Shown here: positions 8,606 through 16,657 of the stretch, one piece after another | How the letters are laid out: each line of letters opens with the position of its first letter | Position numbering within the stretch: the first letter of the stretch is position 1 | DNA from: Shewanella sp. UCD-KL21 | Lineage (GTDB): Bacteria; Pseudomonadota; Gammaproteobacteria; Enterobacterales; Shewanellaceae | Assembly: GCF_001957135.1 (NCBI RefSeq) | Contig: NZ_MPHK01000029.1 | Span: forward strand, 1-45,806 | Reading direction: 5' to 3' | Length of the DNA stretch: 45,806 nt | The notes under the pieces: model-generated | What the model was told of the DNA's origin: nothing | The model's database searches: none | The model's input: the letters and a program-made list of their open reading frames with translations, nothing else | Position numbers and translations under genes: made by a program

Positions 8606-8640
8606 CACCTATCACTGAAATAACATCAAAGTGATAGGTG
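8606..8640. promoter_or_regulatory. 11-bp inverted repeat just upstream of the lipB -10 box
   Basis: CACCTATCACT (8606-8616) and its exact complement AGTGATAGGTG (8630-8640) flank 13 bases. It lies between the ybeD stop (8670) and the lipB -10 box, with no T tract. It may be an operator over the -35 region, or an RNA hairpin at the ybeD 3' end. Confidence 0.5.
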
Positions 8641-8669
8641 GATCACGTTTTATACCATTTTGAGCGGTG

Positions 8670-8936
8670 TTAAAGTACGCGGTTTACACCTTCAATTGCA
8701 GCAAGATCTGTATAAACTTGCTCAATATGTTCTTTACTGGTAACAGTAATACGAATTGATACTGCGTAGTAGGTGCCTTTGCTTGATGCTTTGACTGTTG
8801 GCGCATAATCGCCAGGTGCGAGTTTTTGCGCTACAGCAACGATGCGATCAGCTAAGGTATCGTCAGCATTACCGATGACTTTGAATGGGCATGAATTTGG
8901 AAAATCCATTAGTTCGCCAAAGTTTGTTTCTAACAT
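8670..8936 (-). CDS. ybeD: DUF493 (YbeD) family protein
   Basis: This is an 88-residue protein of the small ACT-like DUF493 fold. It matches YbeD in FPCPF-like residues (MDFPNSCPFKVIG), the central SSKGTYYAVSIRITVTSKEHIEQVY and the C-terminal IEGVNRVL. Some DUF493 proteins may regulate lipoate or cell-wall genes, but the activity is unsettled. I used the ATG at 8936; the frame stays open to 9137 but that extension has no family character. A TATAAT at 9022-9027 on this strand could be its -10 box. It sits between dacA and lipB as in E. coli. Confidence 0.88.
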   Translation of the reverse strand: MLETNFGELMDFPNSCPFKVIGNADDTLADRIVAVAQKLAPGDYAPTVKASSKGTYYAVSIRITVTSKEHIEQVYTDLAAIEGVNRVL

Positions 8937-9125
8937 GTGTTTGCTCTCTACGGTTGAATGCGCCTGTTTGTAGATATTACAGCAGGTACAGTTGAAGCTG
9001 TTATCACTTCTATATGGGGTAATTATACTGTAATACAAGTCTGCGAGCAGCGTTTGATGGTCATTTTTACTGCGCCATTGTAATTTATTACCTAAGGCGT
9101 TAGTTTTGCGCTGCTGCTTCGATAA

Positions 9126-9155
9126 CAATAAAGCCACCCGAAGGTGGCTTTATTG
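9126..9155 (-). terminator. dacA terminator
   Basis: A 13-bp perfect stem (CAATAAAGCCACC and its complement) has a four-base loop that reads TTCG on the transcribed minus strand, a very stable tetraloop. It lies 60 bases past the dacA stop. Confidence 0.85.
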
Positions 9156-9214
9156 TAGATATCAGTTTGTTTAACTGACCATTTTGCTAATTATTTAGAA
9201 AATAGCTTAGCTTA

Positions 9215-10405
9215 TTATTCACCAAACCAGCCTTCAAACATTTGCTTGAAGTAATCCATCAATTTGCTAAACCAGCTGCCTTCATTCACTTCATTTAAAG
9301 TGACTAATGGGAATTGAGCTATGTCTTTGCCATCTAATTGGAAGAAAACACGGCCAACAGTTTCGCCTTTCGCTAACGGCGCAGTTAGTGGCTTAGTTAG
9401 CTCGAAGTTGGCTTGTAAGTTTTTAGCTTGACCACGATTAATGGTAATAGGCGTGTCGGTAACAACACCTAAATCAACCGTTTCACGATCGCCATACCAG
9501 ATTTTTTGGGTAACGAAGGTATCGCCAGCTTTATATGGGGTAATGGTTTCAAAGAAACGGAATCCGTAGTTAAGCAGCTTTTTGCTTTCAGCTTTACGGG
9601 CTGACTCGCTGTTAGTACCCATCACCACGGTAATAAGGCGCATACCGTCATTGGTTGCTGAAGATACTAAGTTGTAACCCGCACCTGATGTATGACCCGT
9701 TTTGATGCCGTCAACATTAAGGCTGTTATCCCACAATAGGCCGTTACGGTTATATTGTTTAATGCCGTTAAAGGTGAAAGATTTTTCTGAATAAACACGG
9801 TATTCATCTGGCACATCACGAATTAATGCCGCGCCTAGCAATGCCATATCATAGGCGGTGGTTTTGTGATTATCAGAATCTAAACCATGTGAGTTTTCAA
9901 AGTAACTTTGGGTCATGCCCAGTTGCTTTGACCACGAGTTCATTAAGTCAACAAAGCCATCTTCGGTGCCGGCGATATGTTCAGCCATTGCCACACAGGC
10001 ATCGTTACCCGATTGAATGATAATGCCGCGGTTTAAATCTTCGACCGTGACAGTTTTACCCACTTCAATAAACATTTTTGACGAATCTGGGAAGTTTTTA
10101 GACCAAGCTTTTTTACTGATGGTTACTTCATCATCTAAAGAAATATTACCGACTTTAACTTCATGACCAATAACATAACTGGTCATCATTTTAGTTAAGC
10201 TAGCAGGGTTAAGTGATTCATAGGCATTGCTTTCAGCAATCACGCGCCCTGAATTGTAATCCATTAGAACATAAGCTTTAGCGGCGACAGTCGGCGCATT
10301 AGGCATAACCATAGGTGCATTAGCTGCGTTGGCTGCTTGAGATGAAAAAGATACCGCAGAAAGCAACAGCAAAGATTTTAGGGGAGTGTTAACAATATTC
10401 ATCAT
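9215..10405 (-). CDS. dacA: D-alanyl-D-alanine carboxypeptidase (PBP5/6 type)
   Basis: This enzyme removes the terminal D-Ala from peptidoglycan pentapeptides in the periplasm. The 396 residues start with a signal peptide ending near SSQAANA. All three serine penicillin-binding motifs are present: SLTK (Ser69 to Lys72), SGN (in IQSGNDACVAMAEH) and KTG (in VDGIKTGHTSGAGYN). The C-terminal beta domain follows. The last ~20 residues (WFSKLMDYFKQMFEGWFG) form an amphipathic helix that anchors the protein to the membrane. The gene begins with two adjacent ATG codons (10405 and 10402). It is separated from rlpA by 280 AT-rich bases that hold its promoter region and no visible gene. Confidence 0.96.
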   Translation of the reverse strand: MMNIVNTPLKSLLLLSAVSFSSQAANAANAPMVMPNAPTVAAKAYVLMDYNSGRVIAESNAYESLNPASLTKMMTSYVIGHEVKVGNISLDDEVTISKKAWSKNFPDSSKMFIEVGKTVTVEDLNRGIIIQSGNDACVAMAEHIAGTEDGFVDLMNSWSKQLGMTQSYFENSHGLDSDNHKTTAYDMALLGAALIRDVPDEYRVYSEKSFTFNGIKQYNRNGLLWDNSLNVDGIKTGHTSGAGYNLVSSATNDGMRLITVVMGTNSESARKAESKKLLNYGFRFFETITPYKAGDTFVTQKIWYGDRETVDLGVVTDTPITINRGQAKNLQANFELTKPLTAPLAKGETVGRVFFQLDGKDIAQFPLVTLNEVNEGSWFSKLMDYFKQMFEGWFGE

Positions 10406-10685
10406 TAAATTGGCACATCTCTGGTCATTGTAGAAGGTGACGTCGTTTAGGGTTTATTTTAACTTAGCGTGTTTGATGTGCTAGTGAAAGCACCAACAAA
10501 CGCATTTATCAAAAATAGCATAAAAACCAAGCAAGATTATTACTTTAAAGCATCTTTAGTCGGTTTCTATGAATAAACGACATAATTAAAAACATTATAT
10601 CATTAGTCTTCAATAATTTTACATTAAGCTTCATTAACATAAATAAATTGTCAGACAGGCTAATTTATTATTTTTCAGAAACTGG

Positions 10686-11501
10686 TTATTTTTTAGGGTA
10701 CATCATATAGCTATTGGGGTGACCATCTTGTTTTAGCTGCACTAATAGCTTATTGGCTAAGTAGCGCTGCCCTATTGGACCCAATTGCAGTCGATAAAAG
10801 CCGTTGGCCGCTTCAACTTTTGCCGGCACTTGATACTTTTGCTCAAGCTCTTTTGCCAGCACATTAATCCGCACCAGATCTTTAGAGGCCACTACTTGAA
10901 TAAAATGCACGCTGGAGTCTTTTAGTTCATCTAGCGCCATTGATTCAGGTGACTCAATATGAATGGTTTCAATGCTGACTTTAGCCGTGCCTTGTTGCAA
11001 CATACCAATTTTGTAGGCCGCAGCGTAGGATAAATCAATGATGCGCCCTTCATGGAATGGACCACGGTCATTGACTCTGACAATCACTTGTTTGTTATTA
11101 GCCTCATTAGTGACCCGCACATAACTTGGTAACGGCAAGGTTTTATGGGCTGCTGACATGGAGTACATGTCATAGGTTTCGCCATTTGATGTTAAGTGAC
11201 CATGAAACTTTGACCCATACCAAGATGCGCCGCCCGTTTGTTTAAAGCCTTTCGCGCTCGACATCACCTGATATGACTTGCCGCGCACAGTGTAGTTTTG
11301 CTGGTTCCCTTGGCGGCTATAGGGCTCATACTTTGGGTGAGCATCTTCAACCTTACTGACATCGGGGGCACTTTTAGGGGCGCGATCATCTCTCAGTTGA
11401 TAGCGATTATCTTGGCTACTTGAGCTTGATGAACTTGAACACCCAGCCAATGCGCCGCATAAGCCAACCAGGGTCAAACTAATGAGTGATTTTTTTAGCA
11501 T
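10686..11501 (-). CDS. rlpA: Septal/envelope lipoprotein RlpA (lytic transglycosylase)
   Basis: RlpA-type proteins cleave glycan strands lacking stem peptides, mainly at the division site. From ATG 11501 the protein has a lipoprotein signal (MLKKSLISLTLVGLCGALAGC, acylated Cys21) followed by a run of eight Ser. The double-psi beta-barrel spans about residues 90-180 (GGASWYGSKFHGHLTSNGE; RVNDRGPFHEGRIIDLS), with the catalytic Glu and Asp blocks intact. A SPOR peptidoglycan-binding domain ends the protein (VHFIQVVASKDL... YRLQLGPIG). The frame extends upstream to 11564, overlapping mltB, but only the inner start gives a proper lipoprotein signal; no good ribosome site marks either. Confidence 0.92.
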   Translation of the reverse strand: MLKKSLISLTLVGLCGALAGCSSSSSSSSQDNRYQLRDDRAPKSAPDVSKVEDAHPKYEPYSRQGNQQNYTVRGKSYQVMSSAKGFKQTGGASWYGSKFHGHLTSNGETYDMYSMSAAHKTLPLPSYVRVTNEANNKQVIVRVNDRGPFHEGRIIDLSYAAAYKIGMLQQGTAKVSIETIHIESPESMALDELKDSSVHFIQVVASKDLVRINVLAKELEQKYQVPAKVEAANGFYRLQLGPIGQRYLANKLLVQLKQDGHPNSYMMYPKK

Positions 11502-11550
11502 GTCATATTTGATGTGATAGTTTATTTGACTGTTCATGTGAGTGCACATC

Positions 11551-12582
11551 TTATTCATTGCCATCAGCAGGGGCTGAACCTGAGTGGTACGCAGCGGCTA
11601 ATTGCTGGCTAAATTGATATACCGCCATGGCGTAAAGTGGGCTGCGATTGTAGCGGGTAATCACATAAAAGTTATTAAGCCCTAACCAGTAGTCAGTTGC
11701 TTCCGGCTGCTCAAGTTTGATCAGCAACGCAGATTGCGCCGCATCAATATCTTTAGCAACCGCTAGGGATAAACTTGGGGTCAAGATATCTGCCACTGTT
11801 TGTGTCGGCTTGCCTTTAAGCCATACCTTGGCTTTAGGTGCGGTTTCAACGGTGTGATTTAATTTAAGGGCAACAGGCGCGCCTTTTTTCCAGCCGTGTT
11901 GGTGGAAATAATTAGCAACACTGCCAATCGCATCCGGCTTACTATTAAGTAGATCTCGGCGGCCATCACCGCTGAAGTCAACCGCATAGTGGCGATAGCT
12001 TGATGGAATAAACTGGCCATAACCCATAGCGCCAGCGTAAGAGCCTTTAAGATTGTCGTTATCTAATTGCTCTTCTTTAATTAATGACATCAGGTTAGCA
12101 AATTCTTTTCTGAAAAAGGTGGCTCTAGGTGGATAGTAAAAGCCTAAAGTATAAAGCGCATCTTGCACTTTATAGTTACCCATGTAGCCGCCGTAGTAGG
12201 TTTCGATACCGATGATGGCAACAATGATTTGTGGGTCAACTTGGAATTTTTCAGAGGCCTGCTTGATGGTTTCAGCATTTTCTCGCCAAAAGGCTAAGCC
12301 TTTTTCTAAACGGGAGTCAGTTAAAAATATCGGATAATACTGGTGCCAAGGTTTGGCTTCCCAAGGTTTGGAAATCGCATCAAGTACCGCTTGATTATGA
12401 TTAGCAGAAGATAGGAACTGCTGCACTTCTTGTTCGGTAAAGCCCTTGCTCACTTGTTCAGTGATAAAAGCCTGCTTTAGTGCGCTGACTTCTTGTTCTG
12501 TTGGCTTTGTTGGCGCCGCAAAAAGTGTTGTTGAGCTGAGAAGTAATGCCAGCGCTGCTGCGATTTTAGTTGTTATTTGCAT
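11551..12582 (-). CDS. mltB: Lytic murein transglycosylase B
   Basis: This enzyme cleaves the glycan backbone of peptidoglycan, leaving anhydromuropeptides. It has 343 residues. The catalytic Glu127 sits in IIGIETYYGG, followed by the family blocks TLGFYYPPRATFFRKEF, GAMGYGQFIPSSYRHYAVDF, DGRRDL and SVANYFHQHGW. The N-terminus is an ordinary Sec signal (ALALLLSSTTLFA-APT) with no Cys at the cleavage site, so unlike E. coli MltB it should be soluble in the periplasm. It sits between rodA and rlpA, in a cluster of cell-wall elongation genes, 95 bases after rodA. Confidence 0.94.
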   Translation of the reverse strand: MQITTKIAAALALLLSSTTLFAAPTKPTEQEVSALKQAFITEQVSKGFTEQEVQQFLSSANHNQAVLDAISKPWEAKPWHQYYPIFLTDSRLEKGLAFWRENAETIKQASEKFQVDPQIIVAIIGIETYYGGYMGNYKVQDALYTLGFYYPPRATFFRKEFANLMSLIKEEQLDNDNLKGSYAGAMGYGQFIPSSYRHYAVDFSGDGRRDLLNSKPDAIGSVANYFHQHGWKKGAPVALKLNHTVETAPKAKVWLKGKPTQTVADILTPSLSLAVAKDIDAAQSALLIKLEQPEATDYWLGLNNFYVITRYNRSPLYAMAVYQFSQQLAAAYHSGSAPADGNE

Positions 12583-12677
12583 TTAAGGTCCTGTGTAATT
12601 GGACTACCGCGAAGTGATGTCAATTCAGCTGCGCGGCAGTTTTCCTTATTAAATTATTCCATTAGGTTTGGCTGGGG

Positions 12678-13790
12678 TTACCTGTCCACAAAGCGTCTAT
12701 GGGTATGAATACTCATCAGAATGCCAAAACCTATCATCAATGTCATCATCGAGGTACCGCCATAACTGATCAAAGGTAAGGGCACTCCCACAACAGGTAA
12801 GATGCCAGACACCATACCAATGTTGACGAAAATATAAACAAAGAAGGTTAAGGTAATACTGCCTGCCAGTAAGCGAGCAAAGGAAGTTTGCGCTCGCGAT
12901 GCGATAACCAAGCCGCGGCCGATGATATACATATACAGGGCAAGTAACAGTAAACTGCCAATCAGGCCAAACTCTTCACCGATCACAGCAAAGATAAAGT
13001 CGGTATGACGCTCGGGTAAAAATTCTAGCTGTGATTGTGAGCCTTGCAGCCAGCCTTTACCCCACAGACCACCCGAGCCAATGGCGATTTTCGATTGAAT
13101 AATATGATAACCCGCGCCGAGAGGGTCGCGCTCAGGATCAAACAAGGTCATAACCCTAGTGCGCTGATAGTCGTGCATTAAGAAGTACCACAGTACCGGT
13201 AAAAAGGCTAAAACCGCGGCCACACAACTGCCGACAATAACCCAGCTCATGCCTGATAAAAACAGCACAAAAATCCCCGAAGCGGCGACCAAAATTGAGG
13301 TACCTAAGTCAGGTTGCTTAGCGATCAGTAAGGTAGGAATTAGCAGAATAACCAAGCCACCGGCTAAATAACGTTTTTTTGGTGGTAGCGGAAATTTACT
13401 GATGTACCACGCCATAGTAATAGGGAAGGCGAGTTTGATAAGCTCTGATGGCTGAAACTCCATAAAGCCTAAGTTTAGCCAGCGCTGTGCGCCCTTATTT
13501 ATGGTGCCGAAAAAGTGTACCCCAAGCAGCAGGATGATACCTGCCACGTAAATGGGTAAAGCCCAGCGCCTGAGAATTTCAGGGTTTATTTGGGCAAAGA
13601 TAAACATGACAAATAATGACAAGCCAAAGCGGGTTAATTGCCTTTCCATCATGGCAAAGTCTTCGCCGCTGGCAGAATAAATCACAAACAAGCCAAAAAT
13701 CATTAGCGCGAGTAGGCCGAGCAATAACGGTAAGTCTATGTGTAGTTTTTGCCAAATAGTCTGTTTGTGTGGGTGGTGTGAGGTATTCAT
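12678..13790 (-). CDS. rodA: Rod-shape determining peptidoglycan glycosyltransferase RodA
   Basis: This is a 370-residue SEDS-family membrane protein that polymerises lipid II into glycan for lateral wall growth, working with PBP2. About ten hydrophobic helices are visible. Family motifs include KGAQRWLNLGFMEFQPSELIKLAFP with the catalytic-region Asp later (KQPDLGTS), DPERDPLGAGYHIIQSKIAIGSGG, and LPERHTDFIFAVIGEEFG. The C-terminus has GVPLPLISYGGTSM. The start ATG 13790 overlaps the mrdA stop as ATGA, so translation of the two partners is coupled. Confidence 0.97.
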   Translation of the reverse strand: MNTSHHPHKQTIWQKLHIDLPLLLGLLALMIFGLFVIYSASGEDFAMMERQLTRFGLSLFVMFIFAQINPEILRRWALPIYVAGIILLLGVHFFGTINKGAQRWLNLGFMEFQPSELIKLAFPITMAWYISKFPLPPKKRYLAGGLVILLIPTLLIAKQPDLGTSILVAASGIFVLFLSGMSWVIVGSCVAAVLAFLPVLWYFLMHDYQRTRVMTLFDPERDPLGAGYHIIQSKIAIGSGGLWGKGWLQGSQSQLEFLPERHTDFIFAVIGEEFGLIGSLLLLALYMYIIGRGLVIASRAQTSFARLLAGSITLTFFVYIFVNIGMVSGILPVVGVPLPLISYGGTSMMTLMIGFGILMSIHTHRRFVDR

Positions 13791-15643
13791 TGCTTCACCA
13801 TCCATTGATCTCGTAACATGTATTCATCCAATAGTGCCCGGGCGACAGGACCTGCATTGACGCCGCCCCAGCCGGCATTCTCAATAACCACTGCAAGAAC
13901 AATTTTAGGGTTTTCATAAGGCGCGTAGGCAATAATCAAGGCGTTATCTCGTAAAAACTCTGACACGGTATCAGCATCGTATTTTTCATCTTGGGCAACA
14001 CTAAATACCTGCGCAGTACCGGTTTTCATTGCTGCGGTATATTTGGCATCAGTAAAGCGAGACTTGTCAGCCGTTTTTCGCATCGCTTCGTTAATGATTT
14101 CCCAGTTATTATCATCGTTTAATTTTATTGGTTCACGCTCATCAATCGGGGTATCGATTTTAGCGGTGTCATCTTTAAATGATTTTAATAAATGCGGCGT
14201 ATAACGGGTGCCATGATTGGCTAAAATGGTGGCGGCATTAGCAAGCTGTAATGGGGTTGAGGTCCAGTAGCCTTGACCAATACCCACCGAAATCGTATCA
14301 CCAATATACCAAGGCTGATTGTAACGCATACGCTTCCAATCTTTTGATGGCATGATGCCGTTCGCTTCTTCGTAAATATCAATGCCACTTGATTCGCCAA
14401 AACCAAATTGGTTCATGAAATCAGCAATCTTATCGACACCGACTTTGTAGGCTAAGTCATAAAAGAAGGTATCACAGGAGTCCATAATGGCACTGTATAC
14501 ATCAACCCAGCCGTGACCCCAGCGTTTCCAGTCGCGATATTTACGTTCGACATTGGGGATTTGCCAAAAGCCCGGATCCCAAATTCGGGTTTTATCGCTA
14601 ATGGCTTTTTGCTCTAAGCCCAGTAACGCAATATGCGGTTTTACCGTTGATGCCGGTGAGTATTGGCCTTGGGTCGCTCGGTTGATAAGGGGGCGTGATT
14701 TATCATTAAGTAGTGCGTTATAGGCTTTACTGCTAATGCCATGAACAAATAAATTAGGGTCATAACTTGGGCTTGAAACCATCGCAAGTACGCCGCCATC
14801 TTGTGGGTCGATAGCAACCACTGAGCCGCGGCGGCCAGCTAATAGTTCCATGGCTTTTTGCTGCAGCTTTAAATCTAAGGTGAGGTAAATATCTTGCCCT
14901 GGCGTTGGCGGGGTCACCTTCAAGGTGCGGATCACGCGGCCACGGTTATTCACTTCTTCTTCAAGGTGACCGGGCGTGCCCAATAATAGGCTTTCATAGA
15001 ACTTTTCAATCCCCTGTTTGCCAATATCATTAGTGGCGGCGTAATTTTTCCAGGTTCCCGATTTTTCCAGAGATGCGCGATCGCGGGTGTTAATTTTACC
15101 CACATAACCCAATACGTGGGTCATTAAATCTTCATAGGGGTAATGGCGTTTAAGGCCAGCTTCGACCCTAAAACCGGGGAATTGATGTTGGTTAACACTG
15201 AATGCGGCAACTTGCTCTTCGGTTAATCGGCTTTTGATGGTTAATGGTTTAAAGCGGCGATGATACCGTAATCTTTCAGTGATACTTTCACGTTCTTCTT
15301 CAGTAAGGGCAATAACCTCATTGAGTTTATCTAGGGTCGCAGTAATATCTTTAGATTTTTCTGGAATGACTTCTAGGGTATAAAATGGCTGGTTTTCAGC
15401 AAGCAGTTGGCCGTTACGGTCGTAGATTAAGCCGCGACTCGGGGCAACGGGCACAACGCGGATACGGTTGTCATTAGAGCGGGTTTCATAATCAGTGTAT
15501 GAGACAACTTGCAGTTGATAGAGGTTAGACAGTAAAACACTGATGAGAATAAACACGCACAGGAAAGTGAACAAAGCACGACGTTTGAATAGCGACGCCT
15601 CGGCAGCGTGGTCGTGCATGGCAATGCGCTTTTTTGGCGACAC
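13787..15643 (-). CDS. mrdA: Penicillin-binding protein 2 (elongasome transpeptidase)
   Basis: PBP2 cross-links peptidoglycan during rod elongation. The 618-residue protein has one N-terminal membrane helix (about residues 23-47), the PBP dimerisation region (APSRGLIYDRNGQLLAENQP) and the transpeptidase domain. Active-site motifs are STVK (Ser332, in YSPASTVKPH), SCD in place of SxN (IMDSCDTFFYDLA; a Ser-x-Asp form is also found in E. coli PBP2), and KTG (AAMKTGTAQVF). Length and numbering agree with E. coli PBP2. A second ATG eight codons in (MHDHAAE) is a possible start. It overlaps rodA by 4 bases and follows rlmH after 95 bases. Confidence 0.97.
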   Translation of the reverse strand: MSPKKRIAMHDHAAEASLFKRRALFTFLCVFILISVLLSNLYQLQVVSYTDYETRSNDNRIRVVPVAPSRGLIYDRNGQLLAENQPFYTLEVIPEKSKDITATLDKLNEVIALTEEERESITERLRYHRRFKPLTIKSRLTEEQVAAFSVNQHQFPGFRVEAGLKRHYPYEDLMTHVLGYVGKINTRDRASLEKSGTWKNYAATNDIGKQGIEKFYESLLLGTPGHLEEEVNNRGRVIRTLKVTPPTPGQDIYLTLDLKLQQKAMELLAGRRGSVVAIDPQDGGVLAMVSSPSYDPNLFVHGISSKAYNALLNDKSRPLINRATQGQYSPASTVKPHIALLGLEQKAISDKTRIWDPGFWQIPNVERKYRDWKRWGHGWVDVYSAIMDSCDTFFYDLAYKVGVDKIADFMNQFGFGESSGIDIYEEANGIMPSKDWKRMRYNQPWYIGDTISVGIGQGYWTSTPLQLANAATILANHGTRYTPHLLKSFKDDTAKIDTPIDEREPIKLNDDNNWEIINEAMRKTADKSRFTDAKYTAAMKTGTAQVFSVAQDEKYDADTVSEFLRDNALIIAYAPYENPKIVLAVVIENAGWGGVNAGPVARALLDEYMLRDQWMVKQ

Positions 15644-15738
15644 TTAAGCTTTCTCCGATGAGATTCAGGCTAATAAATTCAGATTTGTTATATTAGCTGA
15701 ATTAGCTTTGCTTTTACCAGAGCCTTGACCAATAAGGT

Positions 15739-16209
15739 TTACTCTCTATGGTAGGGGTGGTTATTATTTATACTCCATGCTCGGTAAAGGCTTTCGGCAA
15801 CCAGTACACGAACTAATGGATGGGGCAAGGTGAGGGCGGATAAACACCAGCTTTGGCTTGCAGCAGCTTTGCATGCTGGCGCAAGACCTTCAGGACCGCC
15901 AATCAATAAACTGACATCACGGCCATCAAGCTGCCATTTGCTGAGTTGCTCGGCAAGTTGTGGGGTTTCCCAGTTCTTACCAGGCAAGTCTAGGCTTACA
16001 ATGTGATTGCCTTTGGGTACTGCTGCTAGCATTAGTTCGCCTTCTTTTTGAAGAATGCGTGCTATATCAGCATTTTTACCGCGCTTTCCTGCGGGGATCT
16101 CAATCAACTCTAACGCCATATCACGAGGAAAACGACGTTGGTATTCTTCAAATCCGCGGGTTACCCAATCTGGCATCTTGGTGCCAACAGCAATCAGTTG
16201 TAACTTCAT
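15739..16209 (-). CDS. rlmH: 23S rRNA pseudouridine-1915 N3-methyltransferase
   Basis: This 156-residue SPOUT methyltransferase modifies pseudouridine 1915 in helix 69 of 23S rRNA on assembled 70S ribosomes. Visible are the N-terminal KLQLIAVGTKMPDWV, the SAM-binding trefoil-knot loop LLIGGPEGLAP, and the C-terminal LPHPLVRVLVAESLYRAWSI...HPYHRE, which matches the YHR-E ending of RlmH. The length is typical. Its ATG overlaps the rsfS stop by one base (TAATG), so the pair is translationally coupled. Confidence 0.97.
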   Translation of the reverse strand: MKLQLIAVGTKMPDWVTRGFEEYQRRFPRDMALELIEIPAGKRGKNADIARILQKEGELMLAAVPKGNHIVSLDLPGKNWETPQLAEQLSKWQLDGRDVSLLIGGPEGLAPACKAAASQSWCLSALTLPHPLVRVLVAESLYRAWSINNNHPYHRE

Positions 16210-16538
16210 TATGCGTTGTTTTCAGACCATAGTTTTTCTAGATCATAAAACTCACGTGTTTGGTCTTGCATTACATGTAAGATTACGCCACCTAGATCAA
16301 CCAGTACCCATTCACTGCTCTCACGACCTTCAACACCTAATGGTTGTAAGCCTGCAGTTTTAGATTCAACGATCATGTTTTCCGCAATTGCGCGGACGTG
16401 TGTTTTTGATGTGCCAGAGCAAATAACCATAAAATCAGTGATTTGTGATTGTTCTGCAACGTCTAATACCACAACGTCTTTGGCTTTCAGGTCATCGATT
16501 TTATCGATAACAAAATCTTTTAATTCCGTGCTCTGCAC
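16209..16538 (-). CDS. rsfS: Ribosomal silencing factor RsfS
   Basis: RsfS binds ribosomal protein L14 and blocks joining of the subunits when nutrients run low. The 109-residue sequence has KAKDVVVLDV, the conserved ITDFMVICSGTS, HVRAIAENM and GRESSEWVLVDLGGVILHVM, all diagnostic. Translation starts at a GTG (16538) with a GAGGTAAG ribosome site about 5 to 8 bases upstream. It heads a group with rlmH, mrdA and rodA, and a promoter is visible just upstream. Confidence 0.95.
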   Translation of the reverse strand: MQSTELKDFVIDKIDDLKAKDVVVLDVAEQSQITDFMVICSGTSKTHVRAIAENMIVESKTAGLQPLGVEGRESSEWVLVDLGGVILHVMQDQTREFYDLEKLWSENNA

Positions 16539-16571
16539 GTCACTTACCTCGATATATAAAAATAACGGGGC

Positions 16572-16601
16572 ATTATACGCAAAATACCTATGCTAGCGCA
16601 A
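16572..16601 (-). promoter_or_regulatory. sigma-70 promoter upstream of rsfS-rlmH-mrdA-rodA
   Basis: On the minus strand, TTGCGC (16601-16596) and a perfect TATAAT (16577-16572) are spaced by 18 bases. Transcription would begin near 16565, about 27 bases before the rsfS GTG. This places the start of an rsfS-led operon between nadD and rsfS. Confidence 0.5.
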
Positions 16602-16657
16602 TTGAAGCTGAAATTGATTTTAACAGTAGCGATTTTTGAGGCGGGAATTACCAGGGC

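Noticed and set aside
8937..9137. N-terminal extension of the ybeD frame to 155 codons.
   Set aside because: The added part has no DUF493 character, overlaps the dacA terminator, and would include a likely promoter. The ATG at 8936 gives the normal family length.
13787..15643. The SCD triad in PBP2 instead of SxN looked like a damaged active site.
   Set aside because: A Ser-x-Asp form is normal for PBP2 of the elongasome, and all other motifs are intact.
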